Notes under the pieces: model-generated
The model's database searches: none
What the model was told of the DNA's origin: nothing
The model's input: only the letters and a program-made list of their open reading frames with translations
Position numbers and translations under genes: made by a program
DNA from: Ooceraea biroi
Taxonomy: Eukaryota > Arthropoda > Insecta > Hymenoptera > Formicidae
Reading direction: 5' to 3'
DNA: 64,000 nucleotides
Assembly: GCF_003672135.1 (NCBI RefSeq)
Contig: NC_039515.1
Location: 5,456,001-5,520,000, forward strand
Shown here: positions 11,503 to 23,978 of the stretch, one piece after another
How positions within the stretch are numbered: position 1 is the stretch's first letter
Layout of the letters: every line of letters starts with the position of its first letter

Positions 11503-13401
11503 CACATTGTGAATTTTTAATCGTGATGCATACCACTGCACAATATGAAATTATTTTACTATGAAAAACATTCCAAATGATGTATGTTTATGGCTTATAG
11601 CATTTTATATTTTTACAGTGTGAAGTTTATCAATAGTCGGATTTATAACATCAAAGATATGCTTTTTATACAAGGCATAAAATTTGATATACATCACGTT
11701 AGATTTTTCAAGAATTAATGTTTGCATTAAATACGTCTTAATATCGTGCTCTTTACGATTCTTCTGGATTTTTATGTGAATATCTGGGATATTGAACGCA
11801 TCATAAAAGGCTCATGTAGTAATGTATAACGTGTGTTTTGCAAAATGTCAAGTGGGAAATTTTTCAGAAACATTTTGTTGTCGAACAAAGGTATGAGTCG
11901 CATAAATATCCCAGAAACTTGTGAAGTACAAAGATGGAAAGTGTGAAATAGACCTTGCTGTCTATACGTATCGATATTGATAGAAAAGATGTGAAGAAGA
12001 TAAATTACTCTAATTGTTTGTATATATTATAAACACATACACAAGTCACTTTCTGCGATATATTAATTTGTTTAAAGCAGGTAAAATATCTTCTGTTTTA
12101 TATAGCAGATATACTTCCAGAATTTAATATAATAATGATTTCATTGATATTGATGTACATTACAATTTTCTAATGTTATATGCCTCAAATGAATGCATAA
12201 TACAATAAGTTTAGCTAGTCGTGCTAGTTAAAGCATATTAATGCAAAATTTAAATATAATAACTGTTTTCAAAATGTTTGTGCAAATCTTGTTTGAATCG
12301 TTTATCAACTGTCATGAAATGATAATGGAATAGTTCACATGTGCTATGTTCAATATTATATTGAGGTAGTAATATCAATCATACCAAAAAATTTAATAAA
12401 GTTAATTTTATTTTTATATCCTCATATTGAGGATGGATTTTGTAACTTGCTTAGAGCTTAATAAATATTTTACATATGAACGTTATTTCTTGATATTTTT
12501 ATTTTGCCATCATCTGCATTATATATATATGACAAATATTAAATAATGCATACAGATACTTATCTGTATAGATAATATCTACGTATCTAAATTATCCAAA
12601 ATATAAAAATTATATTTCATGTCAAAATTTTTAATATTTCATCAAATTTTGAAAGGGATTGGAAGATTATCTAAAATAAAGTGGAAATATATAAAATAAA
12701 ATACACAATGTTTGAAAGTAAAAAATGTTTCATTATATTCTGTTAATTAATAATTAAATTGGACGCAGATGTGTTAATCAATAATTTTTTATTTTATTCC
12801 CTTAATTTGCTATTGTCAAGCTTTATTTTAAACATATAACATGTCTTCGATAAATAATAATATATAATTATAAAAGAATTTTATATATATATTATTTCAC
12901 TCTGAAGCAATTACTCAGTTCTAATATTCTACTATCTAATCTAGTCAATAGACAAGACAGATAGATGTGATCACAATTTATCATCGTAAATTGTAAAAAC
13001 TAAATTATGATAATGGATATAAACATCATAATTCTTTGGAAATTTATAATAATATATATATATTCGGTATTGTGATATTTTTTAAAAATGAACTGCAAAA
13101 ATGTATGTAAAATTCGTCTCGATAATATACACTATAACACCGAAATATTGAATTGAAATATCCAAAATCATAATAGACATCAATTATTTCATAGAAATAA
13201 TATTATTTATAAAATCACACATTTATATATTGATCTACTGCGCATTTTCTAGATAAAAATCGAGATTTTATATATCCTCCTATTACAATATAACAAGCGA
13301 GACACAATACAATATTCCCTAATCACAATTATCCTAGCGTTGAATAAATATATAACGATAACTTTTTATCCTTTATAAACAAAATAACAGACTTATTTTT
13401 C
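11503..13401. other. AT-rich convergent intergenic region (SLC35C2 3' / JARID2 3')
   Basis: Two genes converge here. The stretch is very AT-rich with many AATAAA-like signals for either strand. I see no further coding sequence, structured repeat or RNA gene. Confidence 0.5.
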
Positions 13402-16400
13402 TTACTTAGTTTGCTTTATTTGATTAGTTTTTTTAGATTTGGTTTCGATCCTGTGTTCCAGTTTGTGAATCAATTCGTCCAATTCATCCTGAAAACAATC
13501 GTATTTTATTTTAGTTTGCTGCACACACACATCAATATATGATTAACAGTTATTTAAACAGAATAAAACGTTATACTTACTTCGTCGTACGTATACATCA
13601 GAGTGCAATGCTTTAAGACCTGCTTCTTTTGGTTGAGTAATTGCAACGCGTGCGGCAAACAATAAACACTATCGTCTTGTGAATTATTTACCAGCGAAAC
13701 GAATAAATTCGCTCTGCACGTTTCGCACTCGTAATCGCTGTCATCCTCCTTCACTTTTTTACCTTTCTTCCCTTTTCCGCTGTCTGGTAAAGGCAACCTT
13801 TCTCTATTGGTGAGTCCCAGGTTTTCCAGCTGCTTGCGATAATCCAGTTCCTTCTCACGAATCTTTATCACGCTCGGCAATATCTAGAGATGCAATACTG
13901 TTAAACTCGGTGCTCAAAATTATTTCTTCTATTAATTTTCATATTTTTAAATTTATCACGTATGTATAAATTCGAACATAAATCTCATCCTACCTGTTTT
14001 AATATATCCAAATGTGATCTCGTATCGTTAATAATGTTAAACAGTAATCTCTCAAGCGAGAAGATAGAGGGTTCGCAACTGTCCTGTATGTCCTGAAGAC
14101 ACATATCATCATATATCAGTATTACGAAGGAGGATCATCAAGTCTAATCTCAAAAATTCAAGATTTATTGTAATTCGACGCACGTACTTTAAATACTTGT
14201 TCGGCGGCTTCTAGCCAGGATGGTTGCGCAAAATACACGCTTTCGGACACCACGTAACCGGTGCATATACTCGACGTGAACGCTTTTGGAAATACGATTA
14301 TAAACTGTCCCGGCTCCTGCACGGTTTGGCATAAGGGCACGCCGTTGTTCACTAGTAATTCCGGCGGCACCATGGCAGTGTCAGACGGTAGCCATATAGT
14401 CTTGTTTTTACAATATCGCGGCACCATCTTGGAAAGCGCTTGCCGGAAATTGTTGTTGTGCTCGTCAGGTATGCCGTACCAGATCTTCTTCGCGCCCGTG
14501 TGTAGATACTCGATCCACGATAGACCATGTGGATCGCGATACCAGCAGCAAGCGCTAAATAACATGCCCACGTGCAGCGTTGGTACAGTTACGCCTGGAA
14601 GGAGCAAGAGCTATGCATTATGCATTTCTTCATTAAACACTTTCATTAAAAAAGAAGAGCTATATAATTAAAAAGATATTACATATTATATTGTACATAT
14701 AATAAATAATTTTTGAACAACTATCTTGGTAGGTTTAATTTTCTTTCAAGTTACGTACCCATTAATGGACCTAAAGCTCTCAATACGGATCCAGCATTGT
14801 TAGTGAGCACTTTGAGATTCCAAGGGTGTCTGGCAAACGGACTGTTCTTGGCAACGGAGAAACCAAATCCACGACCGCTAGAATCGATGCTCGCCGCGTG
14901 TACACAGACGTGACGTTTCTTTTCGGCGACGTGTTTCCAGAAAGCGCCCTCCACTTCGCCGGCGGAGGCACCTTCGGCTTCGTTTCCTCGTTGATTTTCG
15001 CCGAACCACATGCGTTGCGTATTACGGGCGATCCGATAGAAAGCGTTCAACGGCATATTTCTTCCCTGTAATAATTATTATATAAAATTAATATTTATTC
15101 ATTTAATAATTGCTAATAGTAAATTAATATTTCCTGTCATACCTTCACGATGCACTCTTCAATCTCATCGGAACTGTCGTCTTCTTCTTCCTCATCATCG
15201 TTAATCGGTGCCTCTTGCCTTTGCAAGACTTTGCTTTCCTTCTTCATCCATTCAGCTTCAACTTCATCAAACAACTTTCCACGTTCCTCTGTACAAATTA
15301 TTTTAATAATAGCACACCTTCTCTTTAATTTATAAAATGTTTATAAAATTCAATGAAAGTTATACCTGGAGATAATGTATCATATGGTAATAAATATTTG
15401 CAGTAAATATCATCTAATTTAGTAACGCGATCCTGTGCAGATTTAGGTATCTTCATACCGTCCGCCACCTTCTGCCATTTCTTCTTCTCGATTACCTCTT
15501 TTAACCCGCCCAAACTTTGAACCGTTTGATACAGGTGAGGTAAGTCAATCTCCATCCCACCAATCTGAAAGAATTGGATGGTAAGTAATATGATGACTTC
15601 TCGAGATTCATATGACATGTAGCAAAGAGAAAGAATAATTTTACCAGCGGTGGTTGCGTCAAAGTAATACTTTGAGTAGCCAAATATTTTTTAATGGCCA
15701 TCATCTCCTTCACATTAGGGCCCCACCTATGAAGCATGCGATGCACGTATTGATTGTAGGCAGTGAATCTCATGTCGTCAGACACCTTGCATTCTGGCTA
15801 AAACATTCGAAAATATGCCAATGTAATTCACGTAATTATACAATTAATTTGTACACGCATTTATTTATTGATTTAATGATATTTATGCCTACCTTGAAAT
15901 TTGGCGGTGGCACGACTCTGCATATCCCAAATTTCTCGGCAATCGGCCTTATCTTGTCGATGTATTCCAAAGGATCCTGGAAATCTTTCTCCGTCGGATG
16001 GAACGTGGGCGCCTCGACCACGCGAACTTCATCGTTTTTCGCGCTTGGAAACGTCACGCTGCTATTCGCAGAGCACAACTCCGCTCCTTTCTGCTTGGAC
16101 TTCACTTGCGCCCTAGAAAATTTGTGTTAAGACAGAGTTGGCGGAATTCATTATTCAAAATAAAATATAATCACCTTTTGCCACTTTTTGTCGAATCTAT
16201 AGAAGTTTTCCTTTCCCTGGACGACTTCGGAGACTTGCTGAGCTTCTCCAAGTTGTTCGCGCTCGCGCTAACAGTTTGACGATTCAGATTTATCACCGGG
16301 ACGTCGTTCTTCACCGGCGACGTCGGTGCCGGCTGCGTATTCTCCGCGCTCGATATACTCGCCACCGTGGTCGACACAGTCGTGGTCGTCGAGGTCGATG

Positions 16401-19400
16401 GTACTTGCTGTTCCACCGTGATCGCCGTGGGATTCGGAGGAGTGCGCGTCGTCGGCTGCACCGTGCCGATCGGTGGACAACGTGCCACGGACAGCGGCGG
16501 TTTGGTGACCAGCTTAGCTCGGAGAAGCACTCTCTGATTGGGTCCGGTCGGTCCCTCCGTACCGAGCTTAACGGCTACGCCCTGTATCAGCTGTTGGCCT
16601 TGCACCAGATTCGGACCGCTCCTCGTGACTGCCTGCAGCGGAATGTAAAACAGCTGCCCGTCATTGTCGTCGTCGTTCTCGTTGCTCGTCTCGGTCTGTG
16701 TGGATATCTCGGTGCTCTTCTGTTGACCCGCGTCGCTTTCCTGTTCCTGCGTGGTCTCGTCAAGATTCACCTGCACCGCTATGGAGGCACTGCAGTTCAC
16801 GTTACTCCAGCTCGTTGTGAGCTTATCGAGCGGCAGCACTTGAACGCTGGTCAGGCTCGCGAAATTCTTGGGCAGCTCAAACTTGTTCATGCTTAAACTC
16901 GCGTTTGCGACGCTCGTCGGGCCTTGCGTTTCCTGTTCCTTCTCCGCGAGCGCGTCGCCATCGCTTGACGGCTTCTCCTTGCAGTCCGATGCCTCGGATT
17001 CGTCCTTGGAGTCCAGCTTGTTGGCTTCGACGGATACTGTAGTCGGAGTACCCGTCATCGTGGTCGATTTTGCAGTTTCCTTGACTTTCCTCCTGAACGG
17101 CGTACTAATGGGGATCTCGGTGTCGCTCTCAAACGCGTAGACGCTGCTCTCATTCTCCGGCGAAAACGCGTTCGCATTCGGGGTCACAGTCTTACGTTCC
17201 TTGACCTTAGGCAGGAAGGGCTTCCGCGGTTGGAAGATTTTCTTCTCCGTTGGCGATTTCTTTTCTATCGAACCGTCCACTGAATTCTGATCCGACTTGG
17301 ACACGGTATCGCTCGTGTCCTCGACAGGAGGGATATCCTTGCTCGTTTTCTCGCCCTTGCTCTTGACAACCTCCTTCGCTTCGGCGTTGTTCTTGGTTTT
17401 ATTGGCAGCTGCATTCTGCAATTTCACGTCAACGTTATATGCGTTATCAGACACCATGACCGGTATCGCATTTCTACTATGCATCCCCGCGCGATCCTTC
17501 ACGTTCGCTTTGTCCGTTAATTTGGAGAGGGTGACGTTGACGGGACGTACCAAGTGCTGAATCTTCGTCGAAATAGACAGATGCGAGACGTCCGCCTTCA
17601 GTTTCTCGGCAGGATCGTACCTGAAGGTCGCAACATTCTCCATCTCCAGTTTGCTCTCTTCCTTGGCAAGCGAGCTTTCGTTCAGCCACTTCTTTATTCG
17701 CTCGGTCGACATGTTCTCCCGTTCTTTCCTCGTGTGCACGGCCGACAACGATGACATGTCTATGAGATTGGCAGAAACCTCGTTCTCGTGATTGCACTTC
17801 TTATCGATTTGTTCCGCGGATGGTATCAATGAGCTTTGCGTCATAATCGACAGATCCAGCACTGATTTCTGGTCTTGCATACTGCACTCGTCGTTCAACA
17901 AATTTGTAACCGGGGAACTGGCTTCGGCCGCTTCTTCTTTATTTTCTCGACTCGTGCCTTGATCCGCTGCTCGCGACACGTGTAACGTTTTAAGCAGATT
18001 CAATTTCTCGTCAGCCTCCGTGACTAGCAAGTTAGCGTTGGCATGCGTCTGAAACGAATTCAGCACCTTCGATATCGCTTTCTTAGTAAAACCACGAAAA
18101 GATTCTTCGTCGTCCGACACCTTCAAGGAAGGCTCCATCTTTGTGGTCTGTACTGCGCTGTGAACTGCTTCGCTGTTTTTCGTGTTATTAACGTTATCGG
18201 ACACGTTCGTGTTCTCTTCCTCCTCCTCCTCGCCATTCTCCTTCTTCTTCTTGATTTTATTCAGCAGCATACCCAAGGTCTCCTCTTCGGACTCCGCATT
18301 TTCCTTTCGGTCACTTTTCAAACTCTTCTGCTTCGATCCACCCGTCTTTTCCGAGGATGGAGGAGGAGGTTTAGATACGTTTTGATCGCGTTTACGTTTT
18401 ATCACAAATTTCTCCCTAACGGATTTCATGTTGCTTTGAACCTGAGTCTTCGACTTATTATTTGCGTTACTTTGTAACTGTTCCGTCTGCGGGGTCACAT
18501 TTTTCGAAGACGATCTCAAGCTCCTGCTGATCGGCTTGTCAACTTTCCCGATACTCTGTCTGGTGATGGGTCTCGTATTGCTCGTTTCTACCGAGCTCTC
18601 GGATACGTCGTCGCTCTCCTCTTCGCAGTATTTCTGTACTCGCATCAGACGTTTGCTCTTCAGAATCAACTTGTTGTTCTTGCTTTTGTTGTCTAGCCGC
18701 TTGTTATTGTTACCACTAAAGCTACCCACTTTGGAGTCCTTTGTTTTACTGACGGTTCTCGTGGTTGTCTGCTTCACTTTGGCTTTAAGCTCGTTCTCGG
18801 TTTGCGCTATTCTACGAGCATTCGGCAATTCGGGAAAGCTCTCGACCGAGCCATTGTCGTCGTTCTCCAGATCCGGGCTCACCAATTTTCTCCCAAGAAT
18901 CTCCATGTACACGGCGGCCGCTTCCTTCGTCTTTCTGGTGGGCCTTCTGGTGAGGTTCTGCGAAGAGATCGTGCCGCTGTGCGATCTCGTGACTCTCCTC
19001 ATCTCCGACTTGCTTCGGGTACATATCTTTTTTTGTATACCCTTTTGTATGTTGCGCTTGATCTGCGTCGTCGACTTCCCCGCGGGTAACTCTTCCTCCT
19101 CATCGTCTTCCTCTTCGGACATATCTGTATTCGACGTTTCGCTATTTTTCGGTTTCAGGTTGACTTTCTTCTTTGGTTTGGGTGGCGGGACTTTCGCCTT
19201 CGACAGGGGCTTATTAGTTTTATTTTCCAGCGATACGCCGCTTCTCAAGCCGTGTCTCTTTGTTTCGATTCTAGGCAAAAATTTCCTCGGTGCTAATTGA
19301 ATACTTGCTTTCAGCATAGCTCGCTCTGTGCACGACCTCGTTCTCATGACACAGGTGGTTTTGAATTTATTTTTGATTCTTTGTTTAGCAAGACGTTGCT

Positions 19401-20448
19401 CCTGATATTTCTTTTTTAGTGCTTGAACCGTAGACGCGGTTGTCTTAAGTTTAGTAATGGTTTTGTGTATCGTACTAGGCATTTTTTTCTTCTGATTATC
19501 TGAAACGACTGGTTTTACTTTTGTCACATTTTTCTGGCATGTGTCTTGTTTCTGTGTTTCTGTGTTAGTGCTAGTAGCAGATGGTATCTTCTCTGTAGAA
19601 ATGCGAGCAGGCTTAGGTTCCTGTTTCTCCTTTTTGTTGCCAACATTAAAGAAATTTAAACTGGGTGGCAAAATGGATGTTCCTAAAGGTGAAAACAGTT
19701 TTTCGTATAAAAAACATGTTTTGCTTGCAATGAGGTAAAAATCAAAACGAATTTTTTGACTGAACCAACATATATGTAACTTGACAGTACATCTGATATT
19801 TCTTAAAATATATTTCAAAAATTTAATAATACTTATTTTAGCAAGGACTAGAATTGTACAGAAATAAAAAAATAAAACATATTGATCTCTGTAATTCTAA
19901 AGTTAGATATATCACCAATGTTACAACAAATACTTTTAATGGAAATACTTTGTCATTAAACCGTTTTATCTATTTTAAAATGAATTCTTTTAACCTCTAA
20001 AGCATAAAAATGTTAGAAAATCTTCTGTATTTGGACGCTTGTGAGTTATCAATTCTGTGACTGTAGCGGGCTTAGTTTTCTCTTTATCCTTAACAGGTGT
20101 GGGCGACGTATTAAACACTGTGCTTGCACCTTGTGCAAACTTTCTTTGTGCATGAACTTTAGTCCTGGAACGAACAATTGCATACTTAATATTATACCGA
20201 CTTCAAGTTTAATTATTATACAGATAATAAATGTAGGCATAATGTCATTACTGGTTCATAAGTATATTTTTAACGTGATTTATCTCATGTAAGGAGAAGC
20301 GATTGTCATGACAGGTGCATCGACACAGAGAATTATTTGAAATTCAATACTAAAAAAATTACCTTTTGGGGGATTCAGAGAGTGGTTCCATGAGATCCAC
20401 CAAATCTCCTTCCTTCTTCTTTCTCTTGTCGTTGCGATTTAAAACCAT
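13402..20448 (-). CDS. Jarid2: JARID2 (Jumonji/ARID PRC2 accessory protein)
   Basis: Twelve coding exons on the minus strand: 20448-20363, 20164-19995, 19682-16175, 16112-15893, 15797-15645, 15564-15366, 15288-15143, 15065-14759, 14594-14188, 14092-13994, 13883-13581 and 13488-13402. Together they make 5685 nt, exactly 1894 aa plus stop. The N-terminus holds the conserved VHAQRKFAQGAS and KRPNTEDFLTFLCFRG blocks (about residues 30-86). A single 3.5-kb exon encodes about 1170 residues of Lys/Ser/Glu-rich, probably disordered sequence. JmjN (APTFHPTEKDFQDPLEYI), ARID (about 1330-1435; RWGPNVKEMMAIKKYL, GGLKEVIEKKKWQKVAD), JmjC (about 1500-1730) and a C5HC2 zinc finger (CETCRANLF...VYCLPHAL) follow. 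In JmjC the iron-binding HxD/E is replaced (CCWYRDPHGLSW), and the distal His is also absent (FTSSICTGYVVSE), so it should not demethylate, as in vertebrate JARID2. The absence of PHD fingers excludes KDM5. The family recruits and tunes PRC2. Confidence 0.96.
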
Positions 20449-21199
20449 TTTACGACGGTGTGCGGAATTGTAGAGTTTGCGACGAGCCACGATGTTAGAC
20501 GATTAGTAATAAATTGTCATCTCAATAATATCGCAAAACGTTTCGAACGTACCACACTGAACTGGCGACAAAGTACTTCGCGTTTTCGGCAAAATTAAAC
20601 GAGCCGATAGTAGAAACGATCGCTAGAAATCGACGAAACACGAGCGTACGTGCAGCATCGCTGATGCTTTAATGGCCAGATTCCCATGAAAAAAGCATGC
20701 TGACCGACTTGCTCCAAGTTAAACTTCTCGCGTATGTGTCTCCAGCTGATCGTGCACACCGCAAGCATTAGAAAAACTTATGTAAATTACATGTCCCACA
20801 TTTTGAAAATCATACACTAACTTGTCACTTTCGTACAACAGTTGTTTATTGTGCCAAGTAAAATTAAATACTGTGATATTAATATACATAGACACGTAAT
20901 GCGAGGGTGTAATATTGATTCAGTCGACACGCTAGTTGCATTATGGCGGCTGAGATATCGTAATAGAGACCCTTGAATCGTTCAAGGGTTTCTACTTACG
21001 CTCTTGAATGCCTCTCGGTCTTTTGACTGCAGTCCAGTTTGACTGATTTCAAATTCATTAGAACACTTCTATCCTTTTCCCTCTTTCAAATAAAAAGAAG
21101 GATAGAAAATATTTTATAGCATTTATCGCAATGTTAACTGGACACTTAACATGGTGGCCGACCAATTAGGAAGAGGAAACAAGTTTTAGTCTCTATATT
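20449..21199. promoter_or_regulatory. JARID2 5' flank
   Basis: This region holds the JARID2 5' UTR and promoter (minus strand), with CpG-richer sequence from 20450 to about 20760, then AT-rich DNA. A short perfect hairpin (GACCCTTGAA TCG TTCAAGGGTTT) lies at about 20970-20993. No other gene is seen. Confidence 0.4.
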
Positions 21200-21572
21200 T
21201 TAAGGGGAAGCTGGAGTTGCTAGTGAACTATTTTTTCACTATAGCGATGGTAATTGCAGTTTCGAAAATTCTCTTTATTGCTTGTGCAGAATAAAAAATC
21301 CTTTTCCACAAATGAAGTATAGATAGAAAGAAAGCCCGCTCTACAGGACTTTATATTCAAAATGGAAAAAAGTTAAAAACTTGCATTTGTCTTTTCTAAC
21401 TTTTTTCCATTTTGAATATAAAGTCCTGTAGAGCGGACTTTCTTTCTATCTATACTTCATTTATGGAAAAGGATTTTTTATTCTGCACAAACAATAAAGA
21501 GAATTTTCGAAACTGCAATTACCATCGCTAGAGTGAAAAAATAGCTCACTAGCAACTCCAGCTTCCCCTTAA
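21200..21572. mobile_element. TTAA-FB foldback, copy 2a (first of three in a row)
   Basis: Palindromic element starting TTAAGGGGAAGCTGG and ending CAGCTTCCCCTTAA. The arms match copy 1 but are not perfectly complementary to each other: the left arm has GAAAGCCCGC, while the right arm reads GAAAGTCCGC when reverse-complemented. The right-hand TTAA (21569-21572) is shared with the next unit. Confidence 0.9.
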
Positions 21573-21941
21573 GGTGATCCTGGAGTTGCTAGTGAACTAT
21601 TTTTTCACTATAGCGATGGTAATTGCAGTTTCGAAAATTCTCTTTATTACTTGTGCAGAATAAAAAATCCTTTTCCACAAATGAAGTATAGATAGAAAGA
21701 AAGCCCGCTCTACAGGACTTTATATTCAAAATGGAAAAAAGTTAAAAACTTGCATTTGTCTTTTCTAACTTTTTTCCATTTTGAATATAAAGTCCTGTAG
21801 AGCGGACTTTCTTTCTATCTATACTTCATTTATGGAAAAGGATTTTTTATTCTGCACAAACAATAAAGAGAATTTTCGAAACTGCAATTACCATCGCTAG
21901 AGTGAAAAAATAGCTCACTAGCAACTCCAGCTTCCCCTTAA
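21569..21941. mobile_element. TTAA-FB foldback, copy 2b (second of three)
   Basis: Begins at the shared TTAA with the alternative end GGTGATCCTGGAG. Its right arm carries the same private variants as 2a (TTATGGAAAAGG, CACAAACAATAAAG, GCTAGAGTG, TAGCTCAC), so 2a and 2b are probably tandem duplicates, not independent insertions. The right TTAA at 21938-21941 is shared with 2c. Confidence 0.9.
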
Positions 21942-22332
21942 GGTGATCCTGGAGTTGCTAGTGAACTATTTTTTCACTCTAGCGATGGTAATTGCAGCTT
22001 CGAAAATTCTCTTTATTGCTTGTGCAGAATAAAAAATCCTTTTCCACAAATGAAGTATAGATAGAAAGAAAGTCCGCTCTACAGGACTTTATATTCAAAA
22101 TGGAAAAAAGTTAAAAACTTGCATTTGTCTTTTCTAACTTTTTTCCATTTTGAATATAAAGTCCTGTAGAGCGGACTTTCTTTCTATCTATACTTCATTT
22201 GTGGAAAAGGATTTTTTATTCTGCACAAGCCATGGATGTAAGAATTACTGGATGGAGTGTAAAGTACTGTTGTAGACGAGGGGAATGAATCCTGAAGAGT
22301 GAGGGGAAATCGCTATTGTGGCCATTTGGTTG

Positions 22333-22335
<3 letters not shown>

Positions 22336-22378
<43 letters not shown>
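22336..22378. repeat. (TA)n microsatellite
   Basis: About 43 bp of uninterrupted AT/TA dinucleotides. They directly abut the CAGGGTGTCCC foldback, which evidently chose a TA in this tract as its target. Confidence 0.95.
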
Positions 22379-22381
<3 letters not shown>

Positions 22382-22808
22382 GGTGTCCCAGACCTACCGT
22401 ATCACCGGTTAATGGTAGATTCCTGAGGTGATTCTGAGACGAATGTTCCTCTTGCAAAATGTCGAGGGTAGCGTAGTTTCGGCGCTACGAAGGGTTGTAG
22501 TTATCCTATCCTTGTGTAGAATTTTCCCGCGTTCAATGACGGTGGGTCGAAGGGTCCCGCGCATCGCGCACACTTCAATTTGATCTTAATTTTTCGCGGC
22601 TGTTCAAATTGAAGTGTGCGCGATGCGCGGGACCCTTCGACCCACCGTCATTGAACGCGGGAAAATTCTACACAAGGATAGGATAACTACAACCCTTCGT
22701 AGCGCCGAAACTACGTCATCCTCGACATTTTGCAAGAGGAACATTCGTCTCAGAATCACCTCAGGAATCTACCATTAACCGGTGATACGGTAGGTCTGGG
22801 ACACCTTG
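22379..22808. mobile_element. TA-flanked foldback element (Tc1/mariner-type ends, CAGGGTGTCCC)
   Basis: A 430-bp palindrome with arms of about 200 bp. The ends are CAGGGTGTCCCAGACC at 22379 and GGTCTGGGACACCTTG at 22808, flanked by TA on both sides (22377-22378, 22809-22810). The centre lies around 22590 and includes TTAATTTTTCGCGG. The arms differ at only a few positions (for example GGTAGC versus GATGAC). TA duplication plus the CAGGGTGTC end suggests a Tc1/mariner-type mover. Confidence 0.85.
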
Positions 22809-22945
22809 TATAGCACATAATACATCTATTTTCACGTCCTATCGTGATTTAAGACATCGCGTGGAGAATTCTAAATTGTAGTAGTGAAAAGTAAACCTAC
22901 AACATGCCGGATTGCGTACAAATATACAAATATACCGTGATATTA

Positions 22946-23092
22946 AGCCCGGTGTCCACGATGCTAGAAATCGGTTCGAGATCTCGGTCCGAGAAATATG
23001 TAGCCAATCAACTTGCACTTTTACGAAAAAGCCGCAAGTTGATTGGCTACATATTTCTCGGACCGATTTCTAGCATCGTGGACACCGGGCTT
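22946..23092. mobile_element. Short foldback inserted in the terminal TA of the TAGAG MITE
   Basis: Arms AGCCCGGTGTCCACGATG and CATCGTGGACACCGGGCT surround a short loop, 147 bp in all, with TA on either side (22944-22945, 23093-23094). The arm of about 60 bp is nearly perfect apart from a small internal length difference. The left TA belongs to the start of the neighbouring TAGAG MITE, so this element inserted into that MITE's first two bases. Confidence 0.8.
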
Positions 23093-23401
23093 TAGAGTCC
23101 TAAATATTAGAGAGGCGCGAATGGGCACCCTCTTTCTGATTGGTCGGCCGCCATGTTGAGGCACAATGCCCCGCGTTGTTGATAATCGCGATGTGCAGGA
23201 GGATTGTCGCATGTACAGTGCTCCAGCAACCATCTCCCATCCTGTGACATTCGTTCCCCAATTACGAAGCCCTTTAAAAGATATCTCTAATATAAATGTG
23301 AGTACTGGAGCAGGCAGTAGCATATATATTTGTGCCTCAAGATGGCGGCGTGGCGGCGGAGTGGGGGTACCATTCGCGCCTCTCTAATATTTAGGACTCT
23401 A
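23093..23401. mobile_element. hAT-type MITE with TAGAGTCC ends (copy 1)
   Basis: The ends are TAGAGTCCTAAATATTAG and CTAATATTTAGGACTCTA. The 8-bp target duplication CGTGATAT is seen at 22936-22943 and 23402-23409, once the foldback at 22946-23092 is removed. TAGAG agrees with the hAT terminal consensus YARNG. No transposase is present. A second member lies at 23979-24321. Confidence 0.85.
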
Positions 23402-23593
23402 CGTGATATTAACCGTCATCGCCATCTTGGTTGTTCATACCCTCTCTGCCCCTCTGGCTTCACCCCCGCGGACATACACTCCATCCAGTTATTCTTACAT
23501 CCATGGCACAAGCAATAAAGAGAATTTTCGAAACTGCAATTACCATCGCTATAGTGAAAAAATAGTTCACTAGCAGCTCCAGCATCCCCTTAA

Positions 23594-23978
23594 GACTCTA
23601 GGCTGTACTGGTTCTGAATTCCTTGTATATATAATTTATATTTTATTAATTTTTTAAATAAATTTTTATTCCTATATTTTTCAAATAATATTCGGAAAGT
23701 GCGCCATTTTCATATAAATAACGGGTAGTTGTCCCCAATTGTTACTAGGAATTTTACCCCACGCTCTAACTAGCAGCAGAAAAAAACTGCACTAAATAAA
23801 TCGAAGAATCTCCAGAATGAAAACTTTACTTAGAACGGTGCTCATAGTACATTCTTATCACAATTTAGCAATTTATGCAATTGAAAATACTACACTCTTC
23901 TTTCACTCTTCATCACTTCAACAGATTTAGTTTTATTGCTATGTTTACGGACATGCGAAGCACGAGACCGAGGAAGAT
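23594..23978. other. Intergenic, no gene seen
   Basis: AT-rich DNA between the foldback row and the second TAGAG MITE. I see no coding or structured feature, except that its last 8 bp are the MITE target duplication. Confidence 0.4.

Larger units (their letters stand above)
22231..23505. mobile_element. hAT-like non-autonomous element inserted in TTAA-FB copy 2c
   Basis: Terminal inverted repeats of 30 bp start CATGGATGTAAGAAT at 22231 and end ATTCTTACATCCATG at 23505, with one mismatch between the ends. GCACAAGC is duplicated at 22223-22230 and 23506-23513. An 8-bp duplication fits hAT, P or Merlin superfamilies; the CATGG end is not a perfect hAT consensus. The subterminal CCAT.TTGGTTGTTCATA occurs near both ends. 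No transposase is present. Three further elements are nested inside. Confidence 0.85.
21938..23593. mobile_element. TTAA-FB foldback, copy 2c (third of three, interrupted)
   Basis: The left arm and most of the right arm occupy 21938-22230. The rest of the right arm is at 23506-23593 (ending GCATCCCCTTAA at 23590-23593). Between them lies a 1275-bp insertion flanked by an 8-bp duplication of the host palindrome (GCACAAGC). Both arms of this copy carry the GAAAGTCCGC variant, so they match each other. Confidence 0.88.

Noticed and set aside
16276..19300. Long plus-strand and alternative minus-strand frames opposite the large JARID2 exon
   Set aside because: They are shadows of the real 3.5-kb exon, whose frame is confirmed by spliced continuity on both sides.
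21200..23593. CRISPR-like or satellite array interpretation of the repeated palindromes
   Set aside because: Units are about 370-bp foldbacks bounded by TTAA with dispersed relatives elsewhere; there are no short repeats with unique spacers.
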